Part shown: one piece after another, positions 16,633 through 25,578 of the stretch
Layout of the letters: each line of letters opens with the position of its first letter
Numbering within the stretch: the stretch's first letter is position 1
From: Oscillospiraceae bacterium
GTDB taxonomy: Bacteria; Bacillota; Clostridia; Oscillospirales; Oscillospiraceae
Assembly: GCA_910575695.1 (NCBI GenBank)
Contig: CAJTGJ010000017.1
Span: 27,346-91,345 of the forward strand
Length of the DNA: 64,000 bases
Direction of reading: 5' to 3'
Program-made: the position numbers and the translations under genes
Notes under the pieces: generated by a model
Database searches by the model: none
Told to the model about the DNA's origin: nothing
Seen by the model: only the letters and a program-made list of their open reading frames with translations

Positions 16633-17562
16633 ATGAAAAAGATTGGCAAACTGTTTGCCCTGGTGCTGGCCCTGGCGCTGGCGCTGAGCCTGGCCGCGTG
16701 CTCCAGCGGCGGCTCCAATGAGACCCAGCCACCCGAGAGCGAGGCCCCTGGGACCACCCAGCCCGCCGGGGACAGCACCGATGCGCCCACCGGCGACCCC
16801 GAGGATCCCGCCACCGACGCTCCCGCCGGCGACCCGGTGACCATCACCGTGGGCGCCACCCCCGTGCCCCATGTGGAGATCCTGGAGAAGGTCAAGGAGA
16901 TCCTGGCCGAGCAGAACATCACCCTGGAGATCAAGGAGTTCACCGACTACGTGCAGCCCAACAACGCCGTGGAGGACGGCTCCCTGGACGCCAACTACTT
17001 CCAGCACATCACCTATATGAACCAGTTCAACGAGGAGAACGGCACCCATCTGGCGAGCGTGGCCGAGGTCCACTATGAGCCCTTCGCCATCTACGGCGGC
17101 AAGACCACTTCCCTGGCCGACCTGCCCGACGGCGCTCAGGTGGGCGTGCCCAACGACGCCACCAACGAGGCCCGCGCCCTGCTCCTGCTGGCTCAGGAGG
17201 GCCTCATCACCCTGAAGGACGACACCGACATCTACGCCACCCAGCTGGACATCGCGGAGAACCCCAAGAACATCCAGATCGTGGAGCTGGAGGCCGCTCA
17301 GCTCACCTCCCGCCTGCCCGACCTGGACGTGGCGGTCATCAACGGCAACTACGCCCTGGACGCGGGGCTGACCTCCGCTGACGCCCTGGCCGTGGAGGCC
17401 GCCACCGGCGCAGCCGCCGAGGCCTATGTGAACGTGCTGGCCGTCAAGGAGGGCCGCGAGAATGACGAGGCCATCCTGGCCCTGGCCAAGGCCCTCCAGT
17501 CCGAGGAGATCCGGAGCTTCATCGACGAGAAGTACAGCGGCGGCGTGGTCGCCCTGTTCTGA
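16633..17562 (+). CDS. metQ: methionine-binding lipoprotein
   Basis: A 309-residue NlpA/MetQ substrate-binding lipoprotein. Signal peptide with lipobox LAAC (Cys23), then an acidic Pro/Thr-rich linker of about 45 residues, then ITVGATPVPHVEILEKVKE, NNAVEDGSLDANYFQHITYMNQF and VPNDATNEARALLLL, all MetQ blocks. Expressed behind the Met T-box, so its level should rise on methionine starvation independently of metNI. Confidence 0.97.
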   Translation: MKKIGKLFALVLALALALSLAACSSGGSNETQPPESEAPGTTQPAGDSTDAPTGDPEDPATDAPAGDPVTITVGATPVPHVEILEKVKEILAEQNITLEIKEFTDYVQPNNAVEDGSLDANYFQHITYMNQFNEENGTHLASVAEVHYEPFAIYGGKTTSLADLPDGAQVGVPNDATNEARALLLLAQEGLITLKDDTDIYATQLDIAENPKNIQIVELEAAQLTSRLPDLDVAVINGNYALDAGLTSADALAVEAATGAAAEAYVNVLAVKEGRENDEAILALAKALQSEEIRSFIDEKYSGGVVALF

Positions 17563-17579
17563 GAAAATCCCCTTTGCTG

Positions 17580-17615
17580 AAAAAGCGGCGCGTGGACTGC
17601 CACGCGCCGCTTTTT
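17580..17615 (+). terminator. Terminator of metQ
   Basis: AAAAGCGGCGCGTGG / CCACGCGCCGCTTTTT with an ACTG loop: a 15-bp stem 18 nt after the stop. Confidence 0.9.
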
Positions 17616-17765
17616 CCGTTTCCCGCATGAGATGGATGTACCTTTCCTTGTAATCCGGCATTTTTCTCACCTCATCGCATCATATAATGCACACAGCAGA
17701 AAATACAATAAAGTTTCAACCAAATAATAATGTTTATTTTCTTATGTTTTAAAATCATTTGTTTT

Positions 17766-17798
17766 GCATTAGAATAATACATGAGGTGATTCTAATGC
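17766..17798 (+). promoter_or_regulatory. Perfect inverted repeat over the RHH gene start
   Basis: GCATTAGAAT (17766-17775) and ATTCTAATGC (17789-17798) are exact reverse complements separated by 13 bp. The right arm contains the ATG, and the loop contains the Shine-Dalgarno GAGGTG. It may be an operator for autoregulation or an RNA hairpin that masks the start codon. Confidence 0.8.
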
Positions 17799-17995
17799 CG
17801 TTCAATCCAAAGAATATAAAGAAAAAGGTTGATGCCTGCTACAAAACCTTGTATCTGCGTCAGGAGCTGGTCGATGCCGTGGAGAAAATTGCGCAGGAGA
17901 ATGATACCAGCTTCAACAGCGTTGTTGTCAGCATGATTGAACAGTGTTTGGAAGATATCCAGAGCGAGGAAGCCCTCAGGGAAGAAAAACCATAA
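17795..17995 (+). CDS. ribbon-helix-helix (Arc/CopG-like) small protein
   Basis: A 66-residue protein. KTLYLRQELVDAVEKIAQENDTSFNSVVVSMIEQ fits a ribbon-helix-helix: a short strand (KTLYL), helix A, a turn at NDTSFN and helix B. Such dimers bind DNA as repressors, often of their own gene. It is monocistronic, lies in an AT-rich pocket (17680-17800) unlike its neighbours, and has no partner toxin gene. Start ATG 17795 is fixed by GAGGTG. Confidence 0.75.
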   Translation: MPFNPKNIKKKVDACYKTLYLRQELVDAVEKIAQENDTSFNSVVVSMIEQCLEDIQSEEALREEKP

Positions 17996-18003
17996 GAGGA
18001 CGC

Positions 18004-18034
18004 AAAAAAGCGGGGCCGGCGGCCCCGCTTTTTT
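18004..18034. terminator. Bidirectional terminator
   Basis: AAAAAAGCGGGGCC, GGC loop, GGCCCCGCTTTTTT. Serves the ribbon-helix-helix gene (+) and the convergent P-type ATPase (-). Confidence 0.9.
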
Positions 18035-19937
18035 ATTTCGTTTTCAGCATCCGGGTGGCGTTGATAATGGCGATCACCGCCACGCCCACGTCGGCGAACA
18101 CCGCGCCCCACATGGACACGTCTCCCCGCGCTCCCAGAATCAGGAACAGCGCCTTGACGCCCAGGGCGAACACGATATTCTCCCGTACAATCCGCATACA
18201 CTTCCGGGCGATCTCCATGGCCCGGCCCAGCTTGGCGGGGTCGTCGTCCATCAGCACCACGTCCGCGGCCTCGATGGCGGCGTCCGAGCCCATGGCCCCC
18301 ATGGCGATGCCCACATCCGCACGGCTGAGCACCGGGGCGTCGTTCACGCCGTCCCCCACGTAGGCCAGTACGCCCTTTTCGCTTTTGCGCTCCAGCAGGG
18401 CCTCCAGCCGCTCCACCTTGTCGGCGGGCAGGAGCTGGGCGTGTACCTCGTCCAGCCCAAGCTGGCCCGCCACGGCCCGCCCCACGGCCTCGCTGTCGCC
18501 GGTGAGCATGACGGTGCGGATGCCCTGGGCCTTCAGGGCCTTGACGGCGGCGGGGGCGGTGGGCTTGAGCTGGTCGGAGATCACCGCGCAGCCCAGATAG
18601 CGGCCCTCCCGGGCCACATGAACAATGGTGCCCGCCGCGCCGCAGGGCAGGGGCCTGACGCCTTCCCGCTTCATCAGCTTTTCATTCCCCGCCAGCACCC
18701 GCTTTCCGTCCGCCAGGGCGGACACGCCGTGGCCGGGGATCTCCCGCACGTCCGTCACACGGCTGGGGTCAATGTCCGCCCCCAGCGCCCGCCGCAGGGA
18801 CTGGGCGATGGGATGGCCGGAGTGGCGCTCCGCCAGAGCGGCGGCTTCCAGCAAATCGTGCTCCGTTACGCCGGGGGCGGGATTCAGGGAGGATACCTCA
18901 AACACGCCCTGGGTGAGGGTTCCGGTTTTGTCGAACACTACGGTTTCCGTTTTTGCCAGCAGTTCCAGGTAGTTGCCGCCCTTGACCAGGATGCCCTGGG
19001 CGGACGCGCCGCCGATGCCGCCGAAGAAGGACAGCGGGATGGAGATGACCAGGGCGCAGGGGCAGGAGATGACCAGGAAGGTGAGGGCCCGGTGGATCCA
19101 GACGCCCCACTCCCCTGTGACCAGGGAGGGGATGATGGCCAGCGCCAGCGCGGAGCATACCACGGCGGGGGTGTAGTACCGGGCGAATTTGGTGATGAAG
19201 TTCTCCGCCTTGGCCTTTTTGGCGGAGGCGTTTTCCACCAGATCGAGAATTTTCGCCACGGTGGACTGGCCGAACTCCCTGGTGACCCGGACCTTCAAAA
19301 GCCCGGTGAGGCTGACGCAGCCGCTGAGCAGCTCAGACCCCACCACCACATCCCGTGGGGCGGACTCGCCGGTGAGAGCGGCGGTGTCGATGGCGGACGC
19401 GCCCTCCAGCACCACGCCGTCCAGGGGGATCTTCTCGCCGGGGCGGACCACGATGGTCTCGCCCACCGCCACCTCGTCGGGGTCAACCTCGAGAATCTGG
19501 CCGTCCCGCTCCACATTGGCGCAGTCCGGGCGGATGTCCATGAGCTGGGCGATGGAGCGCCGGGACTTGCCCACCGCTACGCTCTGGAACAGCTCGCCCA
19601 CCTGATAGAACAGCATGACGCCCACGGCCTCGGAATACTCCCCCAGCACCAGGGCTCCGATGGTGGCCACGCACATGAGGAAGTTCTCGTCAAAGACCTG
19701 CCCGCGGCTGATGTTGCGGACGGCCTTCCACAAAATATCCCAGCCGATGACAAAATAGGGGATGAGGTACAGCGGCCACTTGAGCAGCACAAGTCCATAA
19801 TCGGGCGCACCTTCTACCGGTTCCGTCAGCAGGGGGATATGCCGGTGCATCGGGATTTCAGGCATCAGGGACACCGCCGCCAGCAGTACCGCCGCCGCAA
19901 TAATGCGCACCAGCACCTTTTTTTGCTTCCTTGTCAT
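18033..19937 (-). CDS. P1B-type heavy-metal ATPase (Zn/Cd/Pb type)
   Basis: A 634-residue metal-exporting ATPase. TGESAP actuator loop, the membrane CPC motif in ISCPCALVIS, phosphorylation site DKTGTLT, nucleotide-binding HP motif (SGHPIA) and hinge VGDGVNDAPVL are intact. CPC with no N-terminal HMA domain fits a ZntA/CadA-like exporter whose metal-binding domain is encoded separately, by the 70-residue protein two genes upstream. Start 19937 follows AGGAGTGATTGGTT. Last gene of the repressor-controlled operon. Confidence 0.94.
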   Translation of the reverse strand: MTRKQKKVLVRIIAAAVLLAAVSLMPEIPMHRHIPLLTEPVEGAPDYGLVLLKWPLYLIPYFVIGWDILWKAVRNISRGQVFDENFLMCVATIGALVLGEYSEAVGVMLFYQVGELFQSVAVGKSRRSIAQLMDIRPDCANVERDGQILEVDPDEVAVGETIVVRPGEKIPLDGVVLEGASAIDTAALTGESAPRDVVVGSELLSGCVSLTGLLKVRVTREFGQSTVAKILDLVENASAKKAKAENFITKFARYYTPAVVCSALALAIIPSLVTGEWGVWIHRALTFLVISCPCALVISIPLSFFGGIGGASAQGILVKGGNYLELLAKTETVVFDKTGTLTQGVFEVSSLNPAPGVTEHDLLEAAALAERHSGHPIAQSLRRALGADIDPSRVTDVREIPGHGVSALADGKRVLAGNEKLMKREGVRPLPCGAAGTIVHVAREGRYLGCAVISDQLKPTAPAAVKALKAQGIRTVMLTGDSEAVGRAVAGQLGLDEVHAQLLPADKVERLEALLERKSEKGVLAYVGDGVNDAPVLSRADVGIAMGAMGSDAAIEAADVVLMDDDPAKLGRAMEIARKCMRIVRENIVFALGVKALFLILGARGDVSMWGAVFADVGVAVIAIINATRMLKTK

Positions 19938-19983
19938 AACCAATCACTCCTATACGCGGATGTGCAGTCCGCTTTATTGCTTC

Positions 19984-20604
19984 CTAACCGGCGCGGGCCG
20001 GTTTCTCCAGTACGCCGATGCCCTCGGGCACCTTCCCCTCTACCACCTCCAGCGACACCGGGGCCAGATTGAGACGCTCCAGAAATTCCCGGTACGTCTC
20101 CGGGGTAAAGGCGTGTTCGTAGTGAAAGCCCACGCCCTGGTAAATTTTGATCATGGCCCCGCAAGCCGCCCCCACCTTCCCTTGCAGGTAGGTGGGCAGA
20201 ACCAGCCGTCCGCCGGGGGCGGTGACCCGCCACAGCTCCCGGGCGGCGGCCTCCGGCGCGCCCAGCAGGTGGAGCACGTTGGCGGCAATCACCACGTCAA
20301 AGCTGCCGTCGGGGTCGGGCAGGGCGGCGATGTCCCGCTGGGCGAAGCTCACGTTTTTCAGCCCCTTCCGGGCGGCTTTTTTCCGGGCCTGCCTCAGCAT
20401 GGCCTCCGACTGGTCGGTGCACAGCACCGAGCCTGCCCGCTCCGCCGCCGCCAGGGAGAACAGCCCCGTCCCGGCGGCGCAGTCCAGCACCTTTGCCCCG
20501 GCGGGAACCAGCTGTGCCACCCGGGCCGCCGCCGTGTTTACCGCGCTGTTGCTGTGCTCCACCAGGCCATACAGCCCCGCCACCCGGTCCCAGAAGGTGC
20601 TCAC
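19984..20604 (-). CDS. class I SAM-dependent methyltransferase
   Basis: A 206-residue Methyltransf_11-type enzyme: VLDCAAGTGLFSLAAAERAG (motif I), DQSEAMLRQA (motif II), FDVVIAANVLHLL and APGGRLVLPTYLQG. The start is GTG at 20604, overlapping the HMA stop as GTGA, so it is translationally coupled in the metal operon. A methyltransferase here could modify metal-alkyl or metalloid species or a small-molecule ligand, but its substrate is not evident. Confidence 0.85.
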   Translation of the reverse strand: MSTFWDRVAGLYGLVEHSNSAVNTAAARVAQLVPAGAKVLDCAAGTGLFSLAAAERAGSVLCTDQSEAMLRQARKKAARKGLKNVSFAQRDIAALPDPDGSFDVVIAANVLHLLGAPEAAARELWRVTAPGGRLVLPTYLQGKVGAACGAMIKIYQGVGFHYEHAFTPETYREFLERLNLAPVSLEVVEGKVPEGIGVLEKPARAG

Positions 20605-20813
20605 AGCACGATTTCACAGTCCGGCTCCACCTTCTTGCAGCACTTTACCACGTCCTTCATCAGGGCGTCCACGTCGTCCGCCTCGATGGTCATTTTCTGG
20701 GTAAGGAAGCTGACGGTGGCGCCGGTGACGCCGGGAAGCTTCTTGATGGCGGTCTCCATTTTGGCGGCGCAGTTGGCGCAGTCCAGGTCGATGAGCTTGA
20801 ACGTCTTTTTCAT
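20601..20813 (-). CDS. stand-alone HMA domain metal-binding protein
   Basis: A 70-residue heavy-metal-associated protein. LIDLDCANCAAKMETAI carries the metal site as DCANC (usual form GMTCxxC). Asp in place of Thr before the first Cys is a feature of Zn/Cd-type HMA domains. A second Cys pair (VVKCCKKVEPDC) near the C-terminus could add ligands. It probably delivers or senses metal for the P-type ATPase that lacks its own HMA domain. ATG 20813 is chosen over the longer frame because AGAAAGGGAG precedes it. Confidence 0.9.
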   Translation of the reverse strand: MKKTFKLIDLDCANCAAKMETAIKKLPGVTGATVSFLTQKMTIEADDVDALMKDVVKCCKKVEPDCEIVL

Positions 20814-20945
20814 GATAAATCTCCCTTTCTTAACTTCATGATATTGAGCAGGCGCCGTCGCCGAGCGAAAATGCCGCGGCATTGCCTGCGGGGGTAACGG
20901 GCTTAAAGTTCTTTTTCGGTTCCTTTTTCTTTCAGGAAAAAGGAA

Positions 20946-21308
20946 CTACTCGTTGACGTGTTCCATCCCCTGGGCGATGATCTTGCGCACGTGGTCGTCG
21001 GCCAGGGAGTAGAACACGGTTTTGCCGTCCCGGCGGAACTTCACCAGACGGCTGTTTTTCAGCACCCGCAGCTGATGGGATACGGCGGACTGGGTGAGGC
21101 CCAGCAGCTTGGAGATGTCGCACACGCACAGCTCCGCCTCGAACAGGGCGTACAGGATCTTGATCCGGGTGGAGTCGCCGAACACCTTAAACAGCTCGGC
21201 CAGGTCGTACAGCGTCTCGTCCCCGGGCATCTCGCTGAGCACCGCGCCCACCGTATCCTCGTGGACGCACAGGAAGCCGCAGCGCTCGATCTCGTTGTTG
21301 CCGGCCAT
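20946..21308 (-). CDS. ArsR/SmtB family metal-responsive repressor (CadC-like)
   Basis: A 120-residue winged-helix repressor. CGFLCVHEDTV near the N-terminus and ELCVCDISKLLGLTQSAVSHQLRVLK in helices 3-5 reproduce the CadC-type thiolate metal site (two N-terminal Cys plus CVC in helix 3), indicating sensing of Cd, Pb or Zn. Start 21308 follows AAAGGAGCTGGACCT. First gene of the operon; an 11-bp hairpin (20919-20946) covers its stop codon and separates it from the HMA gene. Confidence 0.93.
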   Translation of the reverse strand: MAGNNEIERCGFLCVHEDTVGAVLSEMPGDETLYDLAELFKVFGDSTRIKILYALFEAELCVCDISKLLGLTQSAVSHQLRVLKNSRLVKFRRDGKTVFYSLADDHVRKIIAQGMEHVNE

Positions 21309-21335
21309 AGGTCCAGCTCCTTTCATTCGGCAAAC

Positions 21336-21382
21336 ATATGAACATCTGCTCATATATTAGCGCGTTGCGGGTCGTTTGTCAA
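21336..21382 (-). promoter_or_regulatory. Metal operon promoter with ArsR/SmtB operator
   Basis: On the minus strand TTGACA (21377-21382), 17-bp spacer, TAATAT (21354-21359). The -10 overlaps ATATGAACA-TC-TGCTCATAT (21336-21355), an imperfect 9-2-9 palindrome matching the ATATGAACAN2TGTTCATAT-like operators of CadC/CzrA/SmtB repressors. Repressor binding would block polymerase until metal is present. Confidence 0.85.
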
Positions 21383-21398
21383 TAGGGGCGGGCAAAAA

Positions 21399-21430
21399 TT
21401 TTTTCGGGCCGCAGGCGCGGCCCGAAAAAA
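21399..21430 (-). terminator. Terminator of the histidine kinase gene
   Basis: TTTTTTCGGGCCGC / GCGGCCCGAAAAAA with a 4-nt loop, immediately after the kinase stop; five T follow on the minus strand. Confidence 0.85.
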
Positions 21431-21431
21431 G

Positions 21432-22670
21432 CTATCCCAACGGCAGGGTGACGGTGAATGCCGTCCCCTCCCGCTGGGTGCTGCTCACGGTAATCTTCCC
21501 CCGGTGGGCCTCCGCGATGGCGGCGGCGATGGACAGACCCAGGCCATGCCCGCCCGCCTCCCGGCTTCGGGCGGCGTCCGCCCGGTAGAACCGCTCAAAC
21601 AGGTGGGCCTGGGCCTCCGCCGGGATGGGCGCGCCGGTGTTGTGGACGGTGAGCACCGCTTTGTCCCCCGCCGTCAGGGTGAGGGCCACCGTTCCCCCCG
21701 GCTCGCTGTATTTGCAGGCGTTGTCCAGCAAAATCGCCGCCAGCCGCCGCAGGTCCTCGCCGCTTCCAATCACGGATACGTTGGGGGCGACGCGGCTTTC
21801 CAGAGTCAATCCCCGCTCAAAAGCCACAGGGTCAAAGGACATGACACAGCCCTCGCACAAATCGGACAGGGACACCGCCTCCCGGGGGCGCTCCCGCTGT
21901 CCGGCGTCCCCACGGGCCAGGAACAGAAGGTCCTGTACCAGCTCCTTCATCCGCAGGCCCTCCTGCCGGATATACTCCACCCATTTGCGCTGGCTGTCCA
22001 CCGTCTCCTCCCCGTGGGCCAGCAGGATGTCCACATCCGCCAGCATCACGGTCAGCGGCGTTTTCAGCTCGTGGGAGGCGTCGGCCACGAACTGCTGCTG
22101 ACTCCGCCAGCCCTCCTCCACCGGGCGCACCAGCCACCGGGAGAGGAACCAGCTCACCGCGAAAAAGCCCGCCGCCGCCACGGCAAACAGCATCACGGCG
22201 GACAGCACCTGCCGTCGGGCGCCCTCCCGCTCCCAGCCCAGCCCGGCAAAGGCGGCGGCAAGATACCGCCCCGAGGTCCGGATCTGATACCGAAGCCCCA
22301 GCTGGGGCAGACGGCCCTCCCGCTCCCCGGAGGCCAGGGCGTCCTCCACCGCCCGCACCACGGTGCTTTTGTCCACCACCGCGTTGTAGGCCAGGGCCAG
22401 CACGATCTGCCCGTCCCCGTCCACCATGGCGCAGAAGGCGGGTATGGCGGTGTACAGCTCGCCGTCCTGGTCCAGGGAACCGTTCCCGGCGGAGCCCCAG
22501 GGGTCCAGCGCCGCCTGGGTGCGGGCCAGGACGGTTTGCAGCACCGCGTCCGTCCCCTCCCGGTACTGCTGGACGGACGAGGCGGTCTGCACCGTGAGCA
22601 CCGCCGCCAGCACGCCGGACAGGAGCAGCATGAGGATCAGCGTAAATTTCCACCGCAGGCGCTTGAGCAT
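21432..22670 (-). CDS. sensor histidine kinase, no adjacent regulator
   Basis: A 412-residue two-pass membrane kinase. TM1 residues 7-28, extracytoplasmic domain to about 155, TM2 about 157-178, HisKA with DASHELKTPLTVML (phospho-His), N box LLDNACKYS and G box GHGLGLSIAAAIAE. Kinases of this architecture normally follow their OmpR-type regulator, but the upstream gene is an acetyltransferase and none is encoded nearby. AGGAGG precedes ATG 22670. The regulator may lie elsewhere or have been lost. Confidence 0.92.
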   Translation of the reverse strand: MLKRLRWKFTLILMLLLSGVLAAVLTVQTASSVQQYREGTDAVLQTVLARTQAALDPWGSAGNGSLDQDGELYTAIPAFCAMVDGDGQIVLALAYNAVVDKSTVVRAVEDALASGEREGRLPQLGLRYQIRTSGRYLAAAFAGLGWEREGARRQVLSAVMLFAVAAAGFFAVSWFLSRWLVRPVEEGWRSQQQFVADASHELKTPLTVMLADVDILLAHGEETVDSQRKWVEYIRQEGLRMKELVQDLLFLARGDAGQRERPREAVSLSDLCEGCVMSFDPVAFERGLTLESRVAPNVSVIGSGEDLRRLAAILLDNACKYSEPGGTVALTLTAGDKAVLTVHNTGAPIPAEAQAHLFERFYRADAARSREAGGHGLGLSIAAAIAEAHRGKITVSSTQREGTAFTVTLPLG

Positions 22671-22701
22671 GGCCCGGGCCTCCTTTCCTGTTTTGATGGA
22701 C

Positions 22702-23250
22702 TCACAGCTTTTTCATCATCCAGTACGCGTCCGCATAGTTCCCGGTTTGATATTTTACGTTATCAGGGAACCGCCCATACTTCTGGAACCCCAGCTTTTC
22801 GTATAACGCAACCGCGCCCTTGTTATCCGCGATTACCTCCAGCTCCGCCTGCTCATATCCAATCTCTTTCGCTGTCTCTAAAACGGCGTTCAGCATCATT
22901 GTTCCGATGCCCCTGCCGCAGTATTCCTGATACAGCGCGATTGCGATTTCACACCTGTGCCGGTATCTCCGATAGGCTCCGATCCCGTTCAGGGAACAGT
23001 TCCCCGCGTGTTTTCCGTCAACAAACGCCGCAAGCAGCAGATCCCTGGGGGAATCCATCATTCTCTGAATAAACTCCCGTTCCTGCTCCGGCGTCAAGGC
23101 GGCCTCGTCCGGCTCCCGGATCAAATACGGCGTCTCCGATGCGGTGGTTTTCAGGTAATGGATCAGATCCTCCGCGTCACCCGCTTCCGCGTTTCTCAAG
23201 AGCACTTCGTGTCCGGTTTTATCCGTTGCGTTCAATGGTTTGAAAATCAT
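22702..23250 (-). CDS. GNAT family N-acetyltransferase
   Basis: A 182-residue acetyltransferase. EIAIALYQEYCGRGIGTMMLNAVLE holds the acetyl-CoA pyrophosphate loop, followed by LEVIADNKGAVALYEKLGFQ. Base composition is visibly lower in GC than its neighbours (AAA, ATT and TTT codons are common), which hints at recent acquisition. Start 23250 (MIFKPLNAT) is preferred over an upstream in-frame extension that crosses the promoter. Substrate unknown. Confidence 0.9.
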   Translation of the reverse strand: MIFKPLNATDKTGHEVLLRNAEAGDAEDLIHYLKTTASETPYLIREPDEAALTPEQEREFIQRMMDSPRDLLLAAFVDGKHAGNCSLNGIGAYRRYRHRCEIAIALYQEYCGRGIGTMMLNAVLETAKEIGYEQAELEVIADNKGAVALYEKLGFQKYGRFPDNVKYQTGNYADAYWMMKKL

Positions 23251-23284
23251 AATTGATCCCCCCTGAATTCCGTTTGCCGCTCTG

Positions 23285-23313
23285 ATTGTACCATGTCCGC
23301 CGGTAAGATTCAA
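23285..23313 (-). promoter_or_regulatory. Promoter of the acetyltransferase-kinase pair
   Basis: Minus strand TTGAAT, 17-bp spacer, TACAAT, 35 bp before ATG 23250. From 23314 to 23406 nothing further is recognised. Confidence 0.6.
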
Positions 23314-23406
23314 GGCGCCGCGCCCCATGAGGGCCTCCCATGGGCCGGCATCCTTCCGCGAATCCCAAAATTCTCACCACGCTCCCGACAAATTTCCCCG
23401 AAATGA

Positions 23407-23435
23407 TTGACAAGCCTGTAACAAACCGCTATAAT
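23407..23435 (+). promoter_or_regulatory. pot operon promoter (exact consensus)
   Basis: TTGACA, 17-bp spacer, TATAAT: a perfect sigma-A promoter. It is followed by a leader of about 113 nt rich in CCGGG/CCCGG and GCCGC/GCGGGC pairs (23455-23510) before potA. Confidence 0.9.
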
Positions 23436-23555
23436 GCATCTCGCTATCCGTGAAACCCCGGGCCCGAACAGGGTCGTTCGCCGCAGCGGGCGCTTGCCGG
23501 GAACTATAACAAGGGAGCTGACAAAACACTCATCATTAGAAATGGGGGAGGATAA

Positions 23556-24737
23556 ATGTCCAAGGAGCTGATCCGCCTGCGGGACTGCGTCATGTCCTAC
23601 GGCGACGAGGTCGTGCTCGACCACATCAACCTGTATATCAATGACAAGGAATTCCTCACGCTGCTGGGCCCCAGCGGGTGCGGCAAGACAACCACGCTTC
23701 GTATCATAGGCGGGTTTCTGTCGCCGACCGCCGGGGACGTTTTATTTGACGGCGTGAGGATGAACGACGTCCCGCCCCACCAGCGGGCGGTAAACACGGT
23801 GTTCCAGCGGTACGCCCTGTTCCCCCATCTCAATGTGTTTGAGAACGTGGCCTTCGGCCTGCGCATACCCAAGGCGGACCAGACGGGCCGGAAGGTGAAG
23901 ATCCCGGAGGCGGAGATCCACCGGCGTGTGATGGAGATGCTGGAGACGGTGAACCTGAAGGGCTTTGAGAAGCGCCCGGTGTCCGCCCTGTCCGGCGGGC
24001 AGCAGCAGCGGGTGGCCATCGCCCGGGCCCTGGTGAACCGGCCCCGGGTGCTGCTGCTGGACGAGCCTTTAGGCGCGCTGGATATGCGCCTGCGCAAAGA
24101 TATGCAGAACGAGCTGAAGCGCATACAGCAGGAGATGGAGATCACCTTCATCTACGTGACCCACGACCAGGAGGAGGCGCTGGCCATGTCCGACACGGTG
24201 GTGGTGATGGACGGCGGGCGCATCCAGCAGATCGGCACACCCGAGGACATTTACAACGAGCCGAAAAACGCCTTTGTGGCGGACTTCATCGGTGAATCCA
24301 ACATCATTGACGGCGTCATGCGCTCCGACGGGGTGGTGGAGATCTTCAACCGGCGGTTCCAGTGCCTGGACAAGGGCTTTGACAGGGACGAGCTGGTGGA
24401 CGTGGTCATCCGCCCCGAGGACGTGGACATCGTGGACGAGGCGGCGGGACAGCTTCGGGGCGCCGTCACCTCCGTCACCTTCAAGGGGGTCCACTACGAC
24501 ACCATCGTGGACTTCTACGGTTTCAAGTGGCTGATCCAGACCACCGACTACTGCCCGGCGGGAAGCCGCATCGGCATCAAGATCGACCCGGACGGCATCC
24601 ACGTCATGAAAAAGAGCCAGTATTCCGGTATGTTCGGGGACTACTCCTCCTATTCCGAGGAGTACGAGGAGCTGGACGCGCCGGAGCCGGAGGACGGGGA
24701 GGGGGCTGATCCCCCGGAGGGCGGCTATGAGGAATAA
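23556..24737 (+). CDS. potA: spermidine/putrescine ABC transporter ATPase
   Basis: A 393-residue PotA. Walker [11 protein letters not shown]-loop [10 protein letters not shown], signature LSGGQQQR, Walker [14 protein letters not shown]-loop [10 protein letters not shown], then a TOBE-type regulatory domain from about residue 245. The C-terminal 35 residues are an acidic extension ([16 protein letters not shown]) not typical of PotA. GGGGGAGGATAA precedes the ATG. Stop overlaps potB by 11 nt. Confidence 0.96.
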   Translation: MSKELIRLRDCVMSYGDEVVLDHINLYINDKEFLTLLGPSGCGKTTTLRIIGGFLSPTAGDVLFDGVRMNDVPPHQRAVNTVFQRYALFPHLNVFENVAFGLRIPKADQTGRKVKIPEAEIHRRVMEMLETVNLKGFEKRPVSALSGGQQQRVAIARALVNRPRVLLLDEPLGALDMRLRKDMQNELKRIQQEMEITFIYVTHDQEEALAMSDTVVVMDGGRIQQIGTPEDIYNEPKNAFVADFIGESNIIDGVMRSDGVVEIFNRRFQCLDKGFDRDELVDVVIRPEDVDIVDEAAGQLRGAVTSVTFKGVHYDTIVDFYGFKWLIQTTDYCPAGSRIGIKIDPDGIHVMKKSQYSGMFGDYSSYSEEYEELDAPEPEDGEGADPPEGGYEE

Positions 24738-25578
24738 ACGGGCCTGGTTCGCCTTTCCCTATGTGATCTGGATGGCGCTGTTCGTGGTGGTCCCCATCCT
24801 GATCATGGCGGTGTACGCCTTTACCGTTTCCGACCCCGCCACCCATACCGCAAGCCCCTCCATGGCGAATTTCATGGGCATGGGCGCGTACCTGTCCGTG
24901 TTCCTGCGCTCCTTCTGGCTGGCTGTTCTGGCCACCCTGGTGTGCCTGCTCATCGGCTACCCGGTGTCCTGCTGGATGGCCAGGGAGGGCGCGAAATTCC
25001 AGCGCATTGCCATGGCGCTGATCATGCTGCCCATGTGGATGAACTTCCTGCTGCGCACCTACTCCTGGATGTCCATCCTGGAGAACAACGGCCTGCTCAA
25101 CCAGCTGTTCCAGGCCATCGGCCTGCTGGATCTGCTGGGGGTGGACTATATCCACATGATCGGCACCTCCGGCGCGGTGGTGCTGGGCATGGTGTATAAC
25201 TACCTGCCCTTCATGATCCTGCCCATTTATTCCGTCATTGTGAAGCTGGACAACTCCCTGATCGAGGCCGCCCGGGACCTGGGGGCGGATTCGGCGCGGG
25301 TGTTCTCCAAGGTGATCTTTCCGCTGTCCCTGCCGGGGATTTTATCGGGGGTGACCATGGTGTTTGTGCCGTCGGTGTCCACCTTCGCCATCTCCAGCCT
25401 GCTGGGCGGGGGCAACGAGATGATGCTGGGCGATCTGATCGAGCTTCAGTTCCTGGGCGGGGCCTACAACCCCCATTTGGGCGCGGCCATCTCCATGGTG
25501 ATGATGGTCATCGTCGTTGTGTGCATGGTTGTCATGAACCACTTCGGCGAGGGCGAGGAACAGGCGGTGATCATGTAA
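24727..25578 (+). CDS. potB: spermidine/putrescine ABC transporter permease
   Basis: A 283-residue permease with six hydrophobic segments. The coupling motif [27 protein letters not shown] fits PotB/PotH, and [19 protein letters not shown] is characteristic. Its TAA overlaps the ATG of potCD by one base. Confidence 0.96.
   Translation: MRNKRAWFAFPYVIWMALFVVVPILIMAVYAFTVSDPATHTASPSMANFMGMGAYLSVFLRSFWLAVLATLVCLLIGYPVSCWMAREGAKFQRIAMALIMLPMWMNFLLRTYSWMSILENNGLLNQLFQAIGLLDLLGVDYIHMIGTSGAVVLGMVYNYLPFMILPIYSVIVKLDNSLIEAARDLGADSARVFSKVIFPLSLPGILSGVTMVFVPSVSTFAISSLLGGGNEMMLGDLIELQFLGGAYNPHLGAAISMVMMVIVVVCMVVMNHFGEGEEQAVIM

Noticed and set aside
17698..17714. 17-mer AGAAAATACAATAAAGT shared with 63141-63157
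   Set aside because: AT-rich and short; flanks are unrelated, so chance similarity is likely.
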